Shown here piece by piece: positions 14,067-14,221 of a stretch of 14,221 nt of DNA. The DNA lies in contig NZVW01000103.1 in the NCBI GenBank assembly GCA_002697475.1, positions 1-14,221 of the forward strand, written 5' to 3'. The notes below the pieces were generated by a model. That model ran no database searches and had not been told where the DNA came from. It saw only the letters and a list, made by a program, of their open reading frames with translations. The translations under genes and the position numbers were made by a program. Within the stretch, counting starts at the first letter, position 1. Every line of letters begins with the position of its first letter. The DNA comes from Aquimarina sp. GTDB taxonomy: Bacteria > Bacteroidota > Bacteroidia > Flavobacteriales > Flavobacteriaceae.

Positions 14067-14221
14067 ATGAACAAGCAAATCATTTTAAAACAACGTCCTA
14101 AAGGCTTACCGGAAAAAGATACCTGGGAGTTTCAATCCCACCCAATTCCTGAACCCGGAGATGGTGAAGTGTTAATTCAGCACCACTATATCTCTCTGGA
14201 TCCCGCTATGCGTGGATGGAT
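14067..14221 (+). CDS. zinc-independent MDR reductase (CurA/PTGR-like), 5' end only
   Basis: Only the first 51 codons are in the window; the gene runs off the right edge. The N-terminus (L-K-x-R-P-x-G-x-P near residues 7-15, then I-P-E-P-G-D-G-E-V-L-I-Q, then L-S/I-S-L-D-P-A-M-R-G-W-M) is diagnostic of the NADPH-dependent medium-chain reductases that reduce the C=C bond of enones and alkenals, such as CurA and prostaglandin reductase / leukotriene B4 12-hydroxydehydrogenase. The S-L-D-P-x-M-R-G-W/R-M block is the family signature and there are no zinc ligands there. It is 37 bp after the SDR and probably in the same operon, which fits a pathway dealing with unsaturated carbonyl compounds. Confidence 0.88.
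   Translation, partial: MNKQIILKQRPKGLPEKDTWEFQSHPIPEPGDGEVLIQHHYISLDPAMRGW

Overview
The window looks like a chromosomal segment of a marine-type flavobacterium (phylum Bacteroidota). The evidence is moderately low GC, AT-rich intergenic DNA with no convincing Shine-Dalgarno sequences, a Bacteroidota-style short Crp/Fnr regulator, and several intergenic repeat types familiar from Flavobacteriia. I cannot name the genus from sequence alone.

Layout. Positions 1-572 have no convincing gene. They hold nested inverted repeats, a 63-bp tandem repeat and a GC-rich hairpin. A minus-strand gene (573-1271) encodes a conserved-looking 232-residue helical protein of unknown function. A repeat-rich spacer (1272-2039) leads to a plus-strand gene for a 1202-residue protein (2040-5648). 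That protein has about 780 residues of beta-strand-rich repeats, about 350 residues of Ala-rich coiled coil with 18- and 19-residue internal repeats, and a short beta-rich tail. It ends at a strong intrinsic terminator. Two copies of a 120-136 bp direct repeat flank this gene. After a second repeat-rich spacer comes a Crp/Fnr-family regulator with a TTG start (6167-6748), then a 12-copy heptanucleotide tandem repeat and two short palindromes.

The right half (7025-14221, all plus strand, mostly 1-79 bp spacing) is a catabolic gene cluster. In order it encodes a large DmdC-type acyl-CoA dehydrogenase, an SDR oxidoreductase, an ACAD10/11-type acyl-CoA dehydrogenase, an aminoglycoside-phosphotransferase-fold kinase, a transglutaminase-like protein lacking the usual Asp, a DUF1330-like protein, a second SDR, and the start of a zinc-independent MDR (CurA/PTGR-like) reductase that runs off the right edge.

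How the genes may work together. The adjacent kinase and ACAD genes correspond to the two halves of animal ACAD11, and to the LvaA/LvaC pair of the Pseudomonas levulinate pathway, where a 4-hydroxyacyl-CoA is phosphorylated and the phosphate eliminated to give an enoyl-CoA. With two SDRs, a second acyl-CoA dehydrogenase and an enone or alkenal reductase nearby, the cluster plausibly handles oxo- or hydroxy-fatty acids, or carbonyl products of lipid oxidation, feeding them into beta-oxidation. This is inference from family and context. The left-half giant protein has no recognisable enzymatic motif and is the least explained gene here.
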